Origin: Lacisediminihabitans sp046156175 | GTDB lineage: Bacteria > Actinomycetota > Actinomycetes > Actinomycetales > Microbacteriaceae | NCBI RefSeq assembly: GCF_046156175.1 | Contig: NZ_JAYLVL010000004.1 | Coordinates: 372,001 to 436,000 of the forward strand | Length of the DNA stretch: 64,000 nt | Direction of reading: 5' to 3' | Shown: piece after piece, positions 1 through 8,969 of the stretch | How positions within the stretch are numbered: position 1 is the stretch's first letter | How the letters are laid out: every line of letters begins with the position of its first letter | Made by a program: the position numbers and the translations under genes | The notes under the pieces: generated by a model | Database searches by the model: none | Told to the model about the DNA's origin: nothing | What the model saw: only the letters and a program-made list of their open reading frames with translations

Positions 1-333
1 GATCCGCGCGCCCACCGCGAGCTTGCCCAGGGACTTGCCCTGGGTGAGGGTCTCCACGGCGGTCGGGGCGACGACGAGGCAGAACACGAGTGCGGTGACG
101 GTGACCGCCGCGGCGCTCGCCTCGTCGAGGAATCCGCGGAAAAAAGGCGAAGACACGGCGAGCAGGATGAGCAACCAGAGGCCGAAGTAGACGACGAAAT
201 CGATGATCGCGCCGGCGGCGCGCAACACGAAGCTCGTGGGCCTGAGGTCGAGGCTGACGGCCTCGCCGGTCATGAGCTCCAGCTCGTCCGAGCCGTCGGG
301 AATGCCCGCACTACCCTGCGTCGCCGTCGCCAT
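1..333 (-). CDS. RDD family membrane protein (3' part cut by window edge)
   Basis: The first 111 codons are visible from an ATG at 333; the gene continues past base 1. The protein has the RDD pattern: an arginine in RPTSFVLRAAG, aspartate in the following hydrophobic helix (IIDFVVYFG), a second hydrophobic helix, then TQGKSLGKLAVG, which is the usual family segment after helix 2. RDD proteins are small integral membrane proteins of unclear function. In actinobacteria they commonly sit beside SpoIIM-like, MoxR and DUF58 genes, as here. It is divergent from the SpoIIM-like gene with only 17 bases between the two start codons, so the promoters overlap. Family call is firm; function is not known. 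Confidence 0.85.
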   Translation of the reverse strand, partial: MATATQGSAGIPDGSDELELMTGEAVSLDLRPTSFVLRAAGAIIDFVVYFGLWLLILLAVSSPFFRGFLDEASAAAVTVTALVFCLVVAPTAVETLTQGKSLGKLAVGARI

Positions 334-336
334 GTC

Positions 337-342
337 TAGTAT
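337..342 (+). promoter_or_regulatory. -10 box of a probable leaderless promoter
   Basis: TAGTAT ends 8 bases before the ATG at 351 and no Shine-Dalgarno sequence is present, so transcription probably starts at or near the start codon. The box lies inside the short gap shared with the divergent RDD gene. Confidence 0.5.
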
Positions 343-350
343 CTAAACAG

Positions 351-1346
351 ATGGATCTCGATGCCTACTCCGCCGCGCACCGCGATGAGTGGGACGACCT
401 TGCCCGGCTCGGAGCCAAGAGGCGATTCACCGGCAGCGAATCCGACGAGCTGATCGAGCGGTACCAGTCCGGCGCGAGTCAGCTCTCCGCTATCAAGACC
501 ACCGCGGGGCAGTCCGTGCAGGGTGACCGGCTCTCGCTGTCGCTCTCCCGGGCGAGGCTGCGATTCACCGGTGCCGGAACCAACGTGTTGAGCCAGCTGC
601 CCACCTTCTTCGGGGCGCAGCTTCCCGCGGCGCTGTACCGCATCCGCTGGACCAGCCTTGTCGTCGCCTTGGCAACGGCAGGGATCGCCCTGCTCTACGG
701 CTACTGGGCGCTCAACACCCCCGGCGTGCTCTCCCACTTCGGCACCGAGGAGTTCCGCAAGCAGTTCGTGGAGCAGGACTTCGTGAACTACTACTCGAAC
801 CACTCCCCGTCGTCGTTCACCGGGCAGGTCTGGACGAACAACGCGTGGCTCGCGGCCCAGTGCATCGCGTACGGCATCGTCGGGGTCTACTCGCCCTACC
901 TCCTGTTCTCGAATGCGCAGAACATCGGGCTGTCCGGGGCCCTCATGGCGTCCCATGACCGCCTCGATATCTTCTTCCTCTACATCGCGCCACACGGCCA
1001 GCTCGAGCTGTACTCGATCTTCGTGGCGGGGGCGGCCGGGATGACGATCTTCTGGGCCTGGATCGCTCCCGGCGCCCGCACCAGGGGGCAGGCGCTCGCC
1101 GAGGAGGGACGCGCGCTTTTCGCCGTGGCGATCGGCCTGATCCTCTCCCTGCTCGTCTCCGGCATCATCGAAGGCTTCGTCACCCGCCAGGACTGGCCCT
1201 GGGTGATCAAGATCGGTATCGGCACTGTGGCGCTCGGGTCGTTCCTGTTCTACCAGTGGGTCATCGGCAGGCGCGCCGTGCGTGCGGGCGAGACCGGCGA
1301 TCTCGACGAGTTCGAAGCGGGAGCCCGGAGGATCGTCGCCGCCTGA
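351..1346 (+). CDS. stage II sporulation protein M-like membrane protein
   Basis: A 331-residue protein of the SpoIIM/DUF95 family. The N-terminal about 90 residues are soluble and helical (starting MDLDAYSAAHRDEWDDL). Several hydrophobic segments follow, at about residues 100-125, 165-190, 220-245, 255-280 and 290-305. The segment FSNAQNIGLSGALMA resembles the conserved family core. In non-sporulating actinobacteria this protein accompanies the RDD/MoxR/DUF58 group, probably as a membrane partner, but its role is unknown. The start is supported by the TANNNT box just upstream. It ends 49 bases before the Fur gene. Confidence 0.85.
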   Translation: MDLDAYSAAHRDEWDDLARLGAKRRFTGSESDELIERYQSGASQLSAIKTTAGQSVQGDRLSLSLSRARLRFTGAGTNVLSQLPTFFGAQLPAALYRIRWTSLVVALATAGIALLYGYWALNTPGVLSHFGTEEFRKQFVEQDFVNYYSNHSPSSFTGQVWTNNAWLAAQCIAYGIVGVYSPYLLFSNAQNIGLSGALMASHDRLDIFFLYIAPHGQLELYSIFVAGAAGMTIFWAWIAPGARTRGQALAEEGRALFAVAIGLILSLLVSGIIEGFVTRQDWPWVIKIGIGTVALGSFLFYQWVIGRRAVRAGETGDLDEFEAGARRIVAA

Positions 1347-1395
1347 GAATCCTCACAATTTTGAGTGGTTCACGATTAGTGGCACACTGGAAGAG

Positions 1396-1860
1396 ATGGA
1401 TGTCGAGCTGGGGACCGCGCTTCGTGCCGCAGGGCTGCGTGTGACGCCGGGTCGTCTCGCCGTGCTCGAAGCGCTGGCCGAGCATCCGCACTCCACCGCT
1501 GAGAGGCTTCGGGTGGCATCCGGCGCCGGTCTCTCCATCCAGTCCGTGCACAACGTTCTCGCCGATCTGACCGCCGCCCGGATGATCCGTCGCATCGAGT
1601 CGGCCGGATCCGCCGCCCTCTACGAGCGGCGTATCGGGGACAACCATCACCACGTCGTGTGCACCACCTGCGGACTGGTCGCCGATGTCGACTGTGCGCA
1701 CGGGTCGGCTCCCTGCCTCACACCGATCGACACCAACGGCTTCGCCATCGCCACAGCCGAAGTGACCTTCTGGGGGCTGTGCTCCACCTGCCAGGGATCG
1801 GTGCTCCCCGCGCTCCCCATGACTTCTCTGCTGCCAACGATTAAGGAGATAGACCAGTGA
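1396..1860 (+). CDS. Fur-family transcriptional repressor (FurA/CatR-like)
   Basis: A 154-residue metal- and peroxide-responsive repressor. The N-terminal winged helix (GLRVTPGRLAVLEALAEHPH) is followed by a dimerisation domain with a His-rich metal site (DNHHHVVCTTCG) and two CxxC pairs (CTTC, CSTC) for structural zinc. The start chosen is the ATG at 1396. An in-frame GTG at 1282 would run through the end of the preceding gene. Its stop overlaps the catalase GTG by four bases, so the two are co-translated. In actinobacteria such Fur genes repress the adjacent catalase and themselves until oxidised, and the same is inferred here. Confidence 0.88.
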   Translation: MDVELGTALRAAGLRVTPGRLAVLEALAEHPHSTAERLRVASGAGLSIQSVHNVLADLTAARMIRRIESAGSAALYERRIGDNHHHVVCTTCGLVADVDCAHGSAPCLTPIDTNGFAIATAEVTFWGLCSTCQGSVLPALPMTSLLPTIKEIDQ

Positions 1861-3317
1861 CAGAACCGACTACCACCCAGTCCGGAACGCCGGTCGAGAG
1901 CGACGAGTATTCGCTCACCACCGGGCCCGACGGGGTCACCGCTCTGCACGACCGCTACCTGGTCGAGAAGCTGGCCTCGTTCAACCGGGAGCGCGTGCCG
2001 GAGCGCAACCCCCACGCGAAGGGCGGTGGCGCTTTCGGTGAGTTCGAGGTCACCGAAGACGTGTCGATGTACACCCGTGCGGCAGTCTTCCAGCCGGGCA
2101 CCAAGAGCGAGGTGCTGCAGCGCAACTCCTCAGTCGCCGGAGAGCAGGGATCCCCCGACACCTGGCGCGATGTGCGTGGCTATGCTCTCCGCTTCTACAC
2201 GACCGAGGGCAACTACGACATCGTCGGCAACAACACGCCAGTGTTCTTCATTCGCGACGCGATGAAGTTCCCGGACTTCATCCACTCCCAGAAGCGCCTC
2301 GGCGGTTCCGGGCTGCGCGATGCAGACATGCAGTGGGATTTCTGGACGCTGTCGCCGGAGTCGGCCCACCAGGTCACCTACTTGATGGGCGACCGCGGAC
2401 TCTCCCGTTCGTGGCGTGAACTCAACGGCTACGGGTCGCACACCTACCAGTGGATCAATGCCGCGGGCGAGCGTTTCTGGGTGCAGTACCACTTCAAGTC
2501 TCGCCAGGGTGTGCACAACATCACCGCGGAAGAGGCCGAGAAGATCGCCGGCGCCGACGCGGACTACTACCGCCGCGACCTGCACGAGGCGATCGAGCGC
2601 GGCGACTTCCCGACCTGGGATGTGTTCGTCCAGGTCATGCCCTACGAGGATGCGAAGACCTACCGGTTCAACCCCTTCGACATCACGAAGGTCTGGCCGC
2701 ACTCCGACTACCCGCTGATCCCGGTGGGCCACTACACGCTGAACCGAAACCCGGAGAACTTCTTCGCCCAGATCGAGCAGGCCGCGTTCTCGCCCTCGAA
2801 CCTCGTGCCCGGCATCGACATCAGCCCGGACAAGATGCTCATGGCACGCGTGTTCTCCTACCCGGACGCCCAGCGCGCCCGCGTCGGCACCAACTACAAC
2901 CAGCTCCCCGTGAACCAGCCGCATGCCGCCGAAGTGCACAACTACGAGCACGAGGGCCACATGCGTTACGAGTTCAGCGATGCGACGGCGCGCACCTACG
3001 TGCCGAACTCCTACGGAGGACCTGTCGCCGATCCGGCCAAGGCCGGAGTCGGTGGCTGGGACACCGACGGAGAGCTGATCCGTGCGGCGCAGACCCTGCA
3101 CTCGGAGGACGACGACTTCGGCCAGGCGGGCACGCTGTACCGCCAGGTATTCGACGATGCCTCGAAGGAGCGCCTCCTCGGCACCCTGGTCGGACAGTAC
3201 AACTCGTTGACCGTCGACCGCATCAAGGACCGTTTCCTCTGGTATTGGACGAGCGTTGATGCCGGCCTCGGCGCCAAGCTGACCGAAGCGGTCTCGGCGG
3301 CAGTGCCGGTCGAGTAG
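1857..3317 (+). CDS. katA: monofunctional haem catalase
   Basis: A 486-residue small-subunit (clade 3-like) catalase that converts hydrogen peroxide to water and oxygen in the cytoplasm. Catalytic His53 lies in PERNPHAKGGGAFG, the distal Asn in DIVGNNTPVFF (about 125), and the proximal haem-ligand Tyr335 in RVFSYPDAQRARVG. Length matches the small-subunit class. The GTG start at 1857 overlaps the Fur stop and has a strong Shine-Dalgarno (AAGGAG) 8 bases upstream, inside the fur coding end. The gene is probably induced by peroxide through that Fur protein. It is followed by a hairpin shared with the convergent DUF58 operon. Confidence 0.95.
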   Translation: MTEPTTTQSGTPVESDEYSLTTGPDGVTALHDRYLVEKLASFNRERVPERNPHAKGGGAFGEFEVTEDVSMYTRAAVFQPGTKSEVLQRNSSVAGEQGSPDTWRDVRGYALRFYTTEGNYDIVGNNTPVFFIRDAMKFPDFIHSQKRLGGSGLRDADMQWDFWTLSPESAHQVTYLMGDRGLSRSWRELNGYGSHTYQWINAAGERFWVQYHFKSRQGVHNITAEEAEKIAGADADYYRRDLHEAIERGDFPTWDVFVQVMPYEDAKTYRFNPFDITKVWPHSDYPLIPVGHYTLNRNPENFFAQIEQAAFSPSNLVPGIDISPDKMLMARVFSYPDAQRARVGTNYNQLPVNQPHAAEVHNYEHEGHMRYEFSDATARTYVPNSYGGPVADPAKAGVGGWDTDGELIRAAQTLHSEDDDFGQAGTLYRQVFDDASKERLLGTLVGQYNSLTVDRIKDRFLWYWTSVDAGLGAKLTEAVSAAVPVE

Positions 3318-3323
3318 AACGTC

Positions 3324-3407
3324 GCGGGTCTCGATACGCGCTGCGGACGGGACCTCCTCGACCAGCACTGGTCGAGGAGGTCGTGCAGCGACCGTATCGA
3401 GGCCCGC
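3324..3407. terminator. nested inverted repeat, probable bidirectional terminator / intergenic repeat
   Basis: Perfect 12-base arms (CCTCCTCGACCA at 3353-3364 and its complement at 3369-3380) enclose a 4-base loop. Outside them, 15-base arms at 3324-3338 and 3393-3407 pair with one mismatch. It fills the gap between the convergent catalase and DUF58 genes and touches the DUF58 stop codon. No T-tract is present. The GGTCTCGATACG-type sequence resembles repeated intergenic elements of Microbacteriaceae; other hairpins of this general kind occur near 25.05 kb. Confidence 0.7.
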
Positions 3408-4699
3408 TACAGCCGCCCGGCGGCCTTCAGCGCGATATAGCGGTCGGCGAGGGCCGGCGGCAGGTCCGCGGGGGCGCCGGTGACGACATCCGCTCCGAGT
3501 TGCCGGATCGCCGCCGAGACGCGGGTGGTGTCGAGCATGGCGCGTTCCGCCGCTGCTGCACGGTAGACCTCGTCCCGGTCGCCTCGCTCCACGGAGGCGG
3601 AGAGCACCGAGGGGTCGGTCACGGAGGACACGACGACGGTGTGCTTGCGCGTGAGCTGCGGAAGCATCCCCAGCAGTCCGCGCGATCCGCCGGCGGCATC
3701 GATCGAAGTCATCAGCACGACAAGTGCATGCTGGCTCGTCACCGATCGCACGAGCGAGGGCACTGCCGACCAGTCCATCTCGATGAGCTCCGGGTCGATC
3801 GGGGCCATCACATTGACCATGCGGGAAAGCAACTCTGGGCCGCTCGCACCCTGGATCCTGCCGCGCACGCGACGATCGAAGACCACGACGTCCACCCGGT
3901 CACCCGCCCGGGTGGCGAGCGCCGCGAGCAACAGGGACGACTCGAAGGCGGTATCGATGCGCGGCTCGTTCGCAATACGCGCCGCGGACGTGCGTCCACT
4001 GTCGATCACGATCACGACGCGACGGTCTCGCTCTGGGCGCCAGGTGCGCACGACCAGATCGCTGCGCCGCGCGGTCGCGCGCCAGTCGATCGAGCGCACG
4101 TCATCGCCACGCACGTATTCGCGCAGGCTGTCGAACTCGGTTCCCTGGCCCCGGATCATCACGCTGGTTCGACCGTCGAGCTCGCGAAGGCGGGCGAGCC
4201 GGGAGGGCAGGTGCTTGCGGGAGTTGAAGGGCGGAAGGACCTTGATCGCGCCGGGCAGCTCGATCGTCGCCTGGCGGGCGAGCAGTCCGAGCGGTCCGAA
4301 CGACCGCACGGTCACCTGCGCGGCGCGGCGTTCGCCTCGACGGAATGGGGTGAGGGCTGTCTCGATCCGTCGTCGCTCTCCGGCCGGGAGCGTCAGGCGG
4401 GCCCGTGTCGGTGCTGCGCCGGCGGAGGGCTGCCAGCCATCCCGTACGATGCCGCGCACGGTGCGTCGACCCGCGTTCGTGAGAAGCAGGGCGGATGCGA
4501 CGGTCTCGCCGAGTCGCACCCGATCCGGCAGCTCTCGCTCGAGTCGGAGCTGGCGGGGGGAGCCGGCGAGCACCAGATCGAGCGTCCCGAGGAGCGCAGC
4601 CAGAAGAAGCCAGAGGCCGAGCCAGTCGGGCTGGTCGAAGACGACGATCGGCACGATCCCGAGCGCGACGAGCAGCACGAACCGTCCGGACCACGCCAT
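3407..4699 (-). CDS. DUF58 domain protein
   Basis: A 430-residue protein with two N-terminal hydrophobic helices (within the first 50 residues) and a C-terminal DUF58/von Willebrand A-like domain. The diagnostic DUF58 stretch is present (EYVRGDDVRSIDWRATARR), followed by a MIDAS-like DSGRTS. The ATG at 4699 is chosen because it has GGAG 6 bases upstream and lies 14 bases after the MoxR stop. A longer in-frame reading would overlap moxR. It is the last gene of a five-gene operon. MoxR ATPases and DUF58 proteins are thought to act together as a chaperone-like pair on membrane or envelope proteins; the substrate here is unknown. Confidence 0.9.
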   Translation of the reverse strand: MAWSGRFVLLVALGIVPIVVFDQPDWLGLWLLLAALLGTLDLVLAGSPRQLRLERELPDRVRLGETVASALLLTNAGRRTVRGIVRDGWQPSAGAAPTRARLTLPAGERRRIETALTPFRRGERRAAQVTVRSFGPLGLLARQATIELPGAIKVLPPFNSRKHLPSRLARLRELDGRTSVMIRGQGTEFDSLREYVRGDDVRSIDWRATARRSDLVVRTWRPERDRRVVIVIDSGRTSAARIANEPRIDTAFESSLLLAALATRAGDRVDVVVFDRRVRGRIQGASGPELLSRMVNVMAPIDPELIEMDWSAVPSLVRSVTSQHALVVLMTSIDAAGGSRGLLGMLPQLTRKHTVVVSSVTDPSVLSASVERGDRDEVYRAAAAERAMLDTTRVSAAIRQLGADVVTGAPADLPPALADRYIALKAAGRL

Positions 4700-4713
4700 C
4701 AGAGGCTCCGCAT

Positions 4714-5727
4714 CTAGATCGGCACCTGCACCTGGCTGAGGATCGAGCGCAGGATGGAATCCGGCGCGACCCCTTCGAGCTCGGCCTCCGGTCGCAGCTG
4801 GATGCGATGCCTCCACACCGGCAGCACCATCGCCTGCACGTGGTCGGGAGTGATCGAGTCGAATCCGTTGAGCCACGCCCACGCCTTCGCGGCGGAAAGC
4901 AGCGCGGTGGTGCCGCGCGGGCTCACCCCGAGCTTCACGCTCGGGCTCTGGCGGGTGCCGCGCGCCAGGTCGACGATGTAGGCGAGCAGGTCGGGGGATG
5001 CCCGCACCCGCCCGACCTCCACCTGGGCGGCGGCCAGCTGCGCGGCATCCAGCACCGCGGTGACGCCCGCGGCTTGGAGGTTGCGCGGGTTGAAGCCTGC
5101 GGCACTTCGCGTGAGCACCTCGACCTCATCGGCCCGCTCGGGGATCTCGAGCACGAGCTTGAGCAGGAAGCGGTCGAGCTGAGCCTCCGGAAGCGTATAG
5201 GTGCCCTCGTACTCGATCGGGTTCTGGGTGGCGGCCACGATGAACGGCACCGGCAGCGGGCGGGTCTCGCCATCCACGCTCACCTGGCGTTCCTCCATCG
5301 CCTCGAGAAGGGCGGACTGGGTCTTCGGGGGAGTGCGGTTGATCTCGTCCGCGAGCAGGATGTTGGTGAAGACCGGCCCGGCGCGGAAGTCGAACTCGCC
5401 ACTGCGCGCGTCGTAGACCAGCGAGCCCGTGACGTCTCCCGGCATGAGGTCCGGCGTGAACTGCACACGCTTCGTCTCGAGCTGCAAGGCTCGGCTCAGG
5501 GTGCGCACGAGGAGGGTCTTCGCGACGCCCGGCACGCCCTCGAGCAGCACGTGACCGCCGGCGAGCAGCGCGATGATGAGCCCGGTGACCGCGCCATCCT
5601 GCCCGACGACAGCCTTGCCGACCTCCACGCGCACCCGGGCGAATTGCTCCCGGAGTGCCGGCGATCCGGCTGCGGTATCGAGCACGGGGGATTCGGGGGA
5701 TGGTGCGGCCAGGTCGGTCTCGGTCAT
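4714..5727 (-). CDS. MoxR-family AAA+ ATPase
   Basis: A 337-residue AAA_3 ATPase. Walker A is GVPGVAKT, Walker B is ILLADEINRTPPKTQSALLE, and sensor 1 lies in ATQNPIEYEGTYTLPEAQLD. Family length is normal. The ATG at 5727 is preferred because GGAG sits 9 bases upstream; an in-frame ATG at 5742 adds five residues but lacks a ribosome site. It lies between DUF4350 and DUF58 genes in an operon on the minus strand, the usual neighbourhood of MoxR proteins, which are believed to work with the vWA-like partner on folding or insertion of envelope components. Exact start is uncertain. Confidence 0.92.
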   Translation of the reverse strand: MTETDLAAPSPESPVLDTAAGSPALREQFARVRVEVGKAVVGQDGAVTGLIIALLAGGHVLLEGVPGVAKTLLVRTLSRALQLETKRVQFTPDLMPGDVTGSLVYDARSGEFDFRAGPVFTNILLADEINRTPPKTQSALLEAMEERQVSVDGETRPLPVPFIVAATQNPIEYEGTYTLPEAQLDRFLLKLVLEIPERADEVEVLTRSAAGFNPRNLQAAGVTAVLDAAQLAAAQVEVGRVRASPDLLAYIVDLARGTRQSPSVKLGVSPRGTTALLSAAKAWAWLNGFDSITPDHVQAMVLPVWRHRIQLRPEAELEGVAPDSILRSILSQVQVPI

Positions 5728-5756
5728 TCGTTCATTCTCCATGGTGTCGGTCTGGG

Positions 5757-6941
5757 TCAGGACAGTCGGATGTCGCGGGCGACGGTGCGCTCGAGCTCGA
5801 GCAACTCGTCGGAGAGCCGCACCAGCTCTCGGTCGTTTCGAGGGTCCGCGGTGAGGAGGAGGGCGCGGATGTCGGCGGGATCCCTGGCGGTGACGCTCGC
5901 GACCGCGGCGATCACGTCATCCACCGAAGCCAGACGTGACAGCCCGCACAGGGTGGCCAGTCGAGAGACGGAACCGATGCGCAGCGAGTCGAGTGCCCGG
6001 AGGCGGGCCGCACCCTTCTGGTAGAGCCGCGCGCGGCCCTCCATCGTCTCGCTCGCCCGCACGACCACGGGAAGGTTCTCGACCACGAGCGGGCCGAGAC
6101 GTCGTCCGCGCCAGAAGGCGGCGACGATCGCCACGATGATCAGCAGTGCGGACACCCCGCCGACCCAGGCCGGAGTGAGCTCGGCGATGCTCGGGCCGCT
6201 GATGGAGGAGTCGTCGATCGTGGGCAGGTACCAGACCAGTCGGTCGCTCTGCCCGAGCAGGGTGAGCGCGAGCGCCGCGTTCCCCCGCTGGGAGACATGT
6301 TCGTTGTCGAAGGCGTCCGTCGTGCCGACCACGGTGATGTGCCGGCCGGCCCGGGCGATATCCACGACGGAGAAGGTGCGCTTTCCGCTCGCGAAGCACG
6401 CGGTCGTCTCTGCGGCGGGATCCAGCACCCGGAACCCGGATCCGGCACCGCTCACCCGACCGGCCGCGCGTGCCGCGGGAAGGTCGCAGCCCGCGGAGAG
6501 GGAGCTGCGGCCGACGATGCCGGCGAGACCGACTTCCGGGGCCAGCGCCGAGACCTGCGCGTAGGTGGGCGACAGCACCACGACGTGATCTGCGAGCGCT
6601 GTGAGGCTGCGCAACTGGGCTTTGTCGAGATTGCCGTCCGGGTCGAAGAGAAACAGCGTCGAGCCGGTGGAGCCACGCAGGGCGGACTTTGCGCCGGAGA
6701 GGGTGACCGGCACCGACACATCCACGCCCTGCTGGCGCAGCACCTCGGCGATGGCCTTGCTCCCCGCGGGTGCCGCATTGGTCGCCGAGAACGGAACGCC
6801 TCCGCTCGAGGCACCGGTGGCGGCGAGAGCGATCACCGCGATCAGGATGAGGAAGACCGCCGCGATGATCCAGAACAGCGACCGGCGCGTCGCCGCGCGA
6901 ATGGTCGGCGTGAGGGTGGTCGCCGCGGCCGTCGCCGTCAT
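5757..6941 (-). CDS. DUF4350 membrane-anchored protein
   Basis: A 394-residue protein. A hydrophobic helix near the N-terminus (about 22-42) anchors it; the bulk is predicted outside the cytoplasm, with a second hydrophobic helix near residue 250 (VSALLIIVAIVAAFW). The first domain (starting PFSATNAAPAGSKAIAEVL) fits DUF4350, which resembles an ABC-type auxiliary or GATase-like fold without known activity. The ATG overlaps the stop of the DUF4129 gene by four bases, and 14 bases separate its stop from the longest possible moxR start. It is probably part of a membrane complex with its operon partners. Function unknown. Confidence 0.82.
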   Translation of the reverse strand: MTATAAATTLTPTIRAATRRSLFWIIAAVFLILIAVIALAATGASSGGVPFSATNAAPAGSKAIAEVLRQQGVDVSVPVTLSGAKSALRGSTGSTLFLFDPDGNLDKAQLRSLTALADHVVVLSPTYAQVSALAPEVGLAGIVGRSSLSAGCDLPAARAAGRVSGAGSGFRVLDPAAETTACFASGKRTFSVVDIARAGRHITVVGTTDAFDNEHVSQRGNAALALTLLGQSDRLVWYLPTIDDSSISGPSIAELTPAWVGGVSALLIIVAIVAAFWRGRRLGPLVVENLPVVVRASETMEGRARLYQKGAARLRALDSLRIGSVSRLATLCGLSRLASVDDVIAAVASVTARDPADIRALLLTADPRNDRELVRLSDELLELERTVARDIRLS

Positions 6942-7591
6942 GGTGCACCCACCGTCGATTGCTCCGCGGGGCGGAGCGCACGGAGGTCCTTCTCGAGCCG
7001 GGCGGCATCGCTGTAGGCCGACTCCGTACCCTCCCGACCGAGGTACCGCACGTCGTCGAAGGCGGATGCCGCGGTCGAGAGCCGCTCGGCGAACCCGGGA
7101 AGCACGATTCCGGCGCGAGCAGCGAAATCCCTCGCGGTGGTGCCGGGGGAGACCGTGACGAGGGTGCGTTCGGCCAGCCCTCGGGCGATCGAGCGGAAGC
7201 TCTCCTCGATGGCGAGCACCCAGTCCGACCGGCCGGCGGCGTCTTCGGCGGCACGGCGCATCGCGGCGGCATCCCGGGCATCGTTGTCGCCGAAGAGGAT
7301 GCCGCTCGCCGCGCTCCGGCGGTTGAGCCTCGGCGCCCCGAAGATGAAGAACGCCGCGACGAGGGCGGCGACGATCACGATCAGCGCGAGGATCAGGATC
7401 GGCCCCTGCACGCCGGGTCCGCTGTCGATCTTGAGCGACTGCAGCCAGTCAAGAAAGGCCTTCGAGGCGCGGTCGAACCAGGTGGGCTGCGCGGCCCGGT
7501 ATTCCGGTTTCGACAGTTCCTGGATCACCCAGCGTTGGGCCTCGGCGGAATCCGGATCCACCGGCACATCCGCGAGGAGCGTGAAGATCAC
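6938..7591 (-). CDS. DUF4129 domain protein
   Basis: A 217-residue protein. The GTG start at 7591 overlaps the stop of the upstream gene (GTGA). One transmembrane helix (ILILALIVIVAALVAAFFIFG) lies around residues 60-80. The C-terminal DUF4129 domain carries the usual WVLAIEESFRSIARGLAERT and PGTTARDFAARAG segments. In other bacteria DUF4129 is also found at the C-terminus of membrane transglutaminase-like proteins. It is coupled on both sides, to the GPDPase-type membrane gene and to DUF4350. Role unknown; part of the MoxR operon. Confidence 0.83.
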   Translation of the reverse strand: MIFTLLADVPVDPDSAEAQRWVIQELSKPEYRAAQPTWFDRASKAFLDWLQSLKIDSGPGVQGPILILALIVIVAALVAAFFIFGAPRLNRRSAASGILFGDNDARDAAAMRRAAEDAAGRSDWVLAIEESFRSIARGLAERTLVTVSPGTTARDFAARAGIVLPGFAERLSTAASAFDDVRYLGREGTESAYSDAARLEKDLRALRPAEQSTVGAP

Positions 7592-8820
7592 GCCCACGGA
7601 GACTCGTCGGGCACCGGCTGGCTCGCGACCGGAACGCCGTGAAGAAGGGGGTCCGTCACCGCGGAATTTGTCTGCTTCGCCTCGACATAGCGCACCAGCT
7701 CCAGGTCGAGGCCCTCCTTGCGGATGCGCAGGTCGAGGTAGAGGAGACCCGTGGTGGCCGATTGCACCACAGAGGTGATCGATTGGAAGACGACCGCGAC
7801 CACGATGACGAGCAGCGAGAGAACGGCGACGAGCACGACAGTCCCGGTGCCGTTCTGGCCTTGCGGGTCGATGAGGCTGGTGGCGATCGGAGCGATGAAG
7901 TTGATCGGAAACGTCACCACCTGGCTCACGATTCCCACGATCACGGCGACAAGCGCGGAGATCCCAAAGGTGCGCCAGAAATACCCCTCGGTGAGGGACC
8001 AGGACCGCGCGACGGCACTTCGGAGGGTCATCCGCTCGATCATCAGCGCGCTGGGGACGAGAGCGAGTTTGGTGCTCAACCAGATGTAGACCACGGCGAG
8101 GCCGAAGAACGCCAGGATGCCGATGATCACCGCCGCGACGATGCCGCTGTTCCCGAGGCTCACGACGAGCAAGACGATGATCACGACGATGATGCCGATG
8201 ACGACCGTCGAGGCCAGAACGAGCAGGGCGGCCCAGCCGATGAGCGCCCCGATGCGACCGCGGGCCCTCTTCCACAGTGACCCGAGAGAGAGTTTCTCGC
8301 CGACGGCGCCGCGCGAGACTTCGAGCACGATGATGCCCTGGAGCACGGCCGCGGCGACGACCGCCAGCAGGCCGGGGATGATGGATGCCACGACGATGAG
8401 ACCGGTCGCCCCAGCGGTGATCTGGTCTGCATTCTGGGTGCTGCTCGAGTCGATCCGGGAGAGCGCCCCGAAGGTGACCCCCGCCACCACCAGGATCAGC
8501 AACAGGTAGACGCTCCCCTGGATGAGGAGGGCCGCCCCGAAGGTGGCCTTGGGATTACGGCGCAGCACCCGGAATGAGGCGCCGAGAATGGTGCCGAGGT
8601 CGAGGGGGCGCAACGGGATCAGCCCGGGCTTCGGCGGCGGTGTCCAGCCGGGTTGTGCTCCGGTGACGTATCCGTATCCTGGCCCCATCGGGCTGCCGGC
8701 ATCCTGCCCGATGAACCGGGGGTCCTGCGGCGGTGCGATCGGCGGCACGGGTGGAGCGGGCGATGGCGATGCCCCCGGGCTCGCCCACCGTTGTTCATTG
8801 CTGCCGTTTCCGTCGGTCAC
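7588..8820 (-). CDS. multi-pass membrane protein, GPDPase membrane-domain type
   Basis: A 410-residue protein with a Pro/Gly-rich cytoplasmic N-terminal tail (about 80 residues) and a run of 6-8 hydrophobic helices. LRPLDLGTILGASFRVLRRN is the usual opening of the glycerophosphodiester phosphodiesterase membrane-domain family; no catalytic GDPD domain is present. The GTG at 8820 is chosen because GAGGGG lies 7 bases upstream; longer readings run into the divergent mtrA promoter region. It is the first gene of the operon leading to moxR and DUF58. Function of the family is not known. Confidence 0.75.
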   Translation of the reverse strand: MTDGNGSNEQRWASPGASPSPAPPVPPIAPPQDPRFIGQDAGSPMGPGYGYVTGAQPGWTPPPKPGLIPLRPLDLGTILGASFRVLRRNPKATFGAALLIQGSVYLLLILVVAGVTFGALSRIDSSSTQNADQITAGATGLIVVASIIPGLLAVVAAAVLQGIIVLEVSRGAVGEKLSLGSLWKRARGRIGALIGWAALLVLASTVVIGIIVVIIVLLVVSLGNSGIVAAVIIGILAFFGLAVVYIWLSTKLALVPSALMIERMTLRSAVARSWSLTEGYFWRTFGISALVAVIVGIVSQVVTFPINFIAPIATSLIDPQGQNGTGTVVLVAVLSLLVIVVAVVFQSITSVVQSATTGLLYLDLRIRKEGLDLELVRYVEAKQTNSAVTDPLLHGVPVASQPVPDESPWA

Positions 8821-8890
8821 AGGTGATCCCCTCGTCGCGCCAATGCTCTCAGTGTGCGGGCATCCGGCGGCCTCTGCAGCCCATGGGATT

Positions 8891-8926
8891 ATGCTTTCAC
8901 ACTCCACTACTCTTATGCGAAAGCAT
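8891..8926. promoter_or_regulatory. inverted repeat between divergent mtrA and membrane-protein genes
   Basis: ATGCTTTC at 8891-8898 is matched by its exact complement at 8919-8926, with a 20-base spacer. It lies 43 bases upstream of the mtrA ATG and 70 bases upstream of the divergent GTG, a position suited to an operator or to a site for MtrA autoregulation. No known motif is claimed. Confidence 0.4.
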
Positions 8927-8969
8927 CTGAGTCTGTCTCAGACCCGAACCGCACCATGAAGACCGGAAT

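Noticed and set aside
2130..3368. 412-codon minus-strand frame opposite katA
   Set aside because: Antisense to an intact catalase gene with all catalytic residues; composition is typical of high-GC shadow frames.
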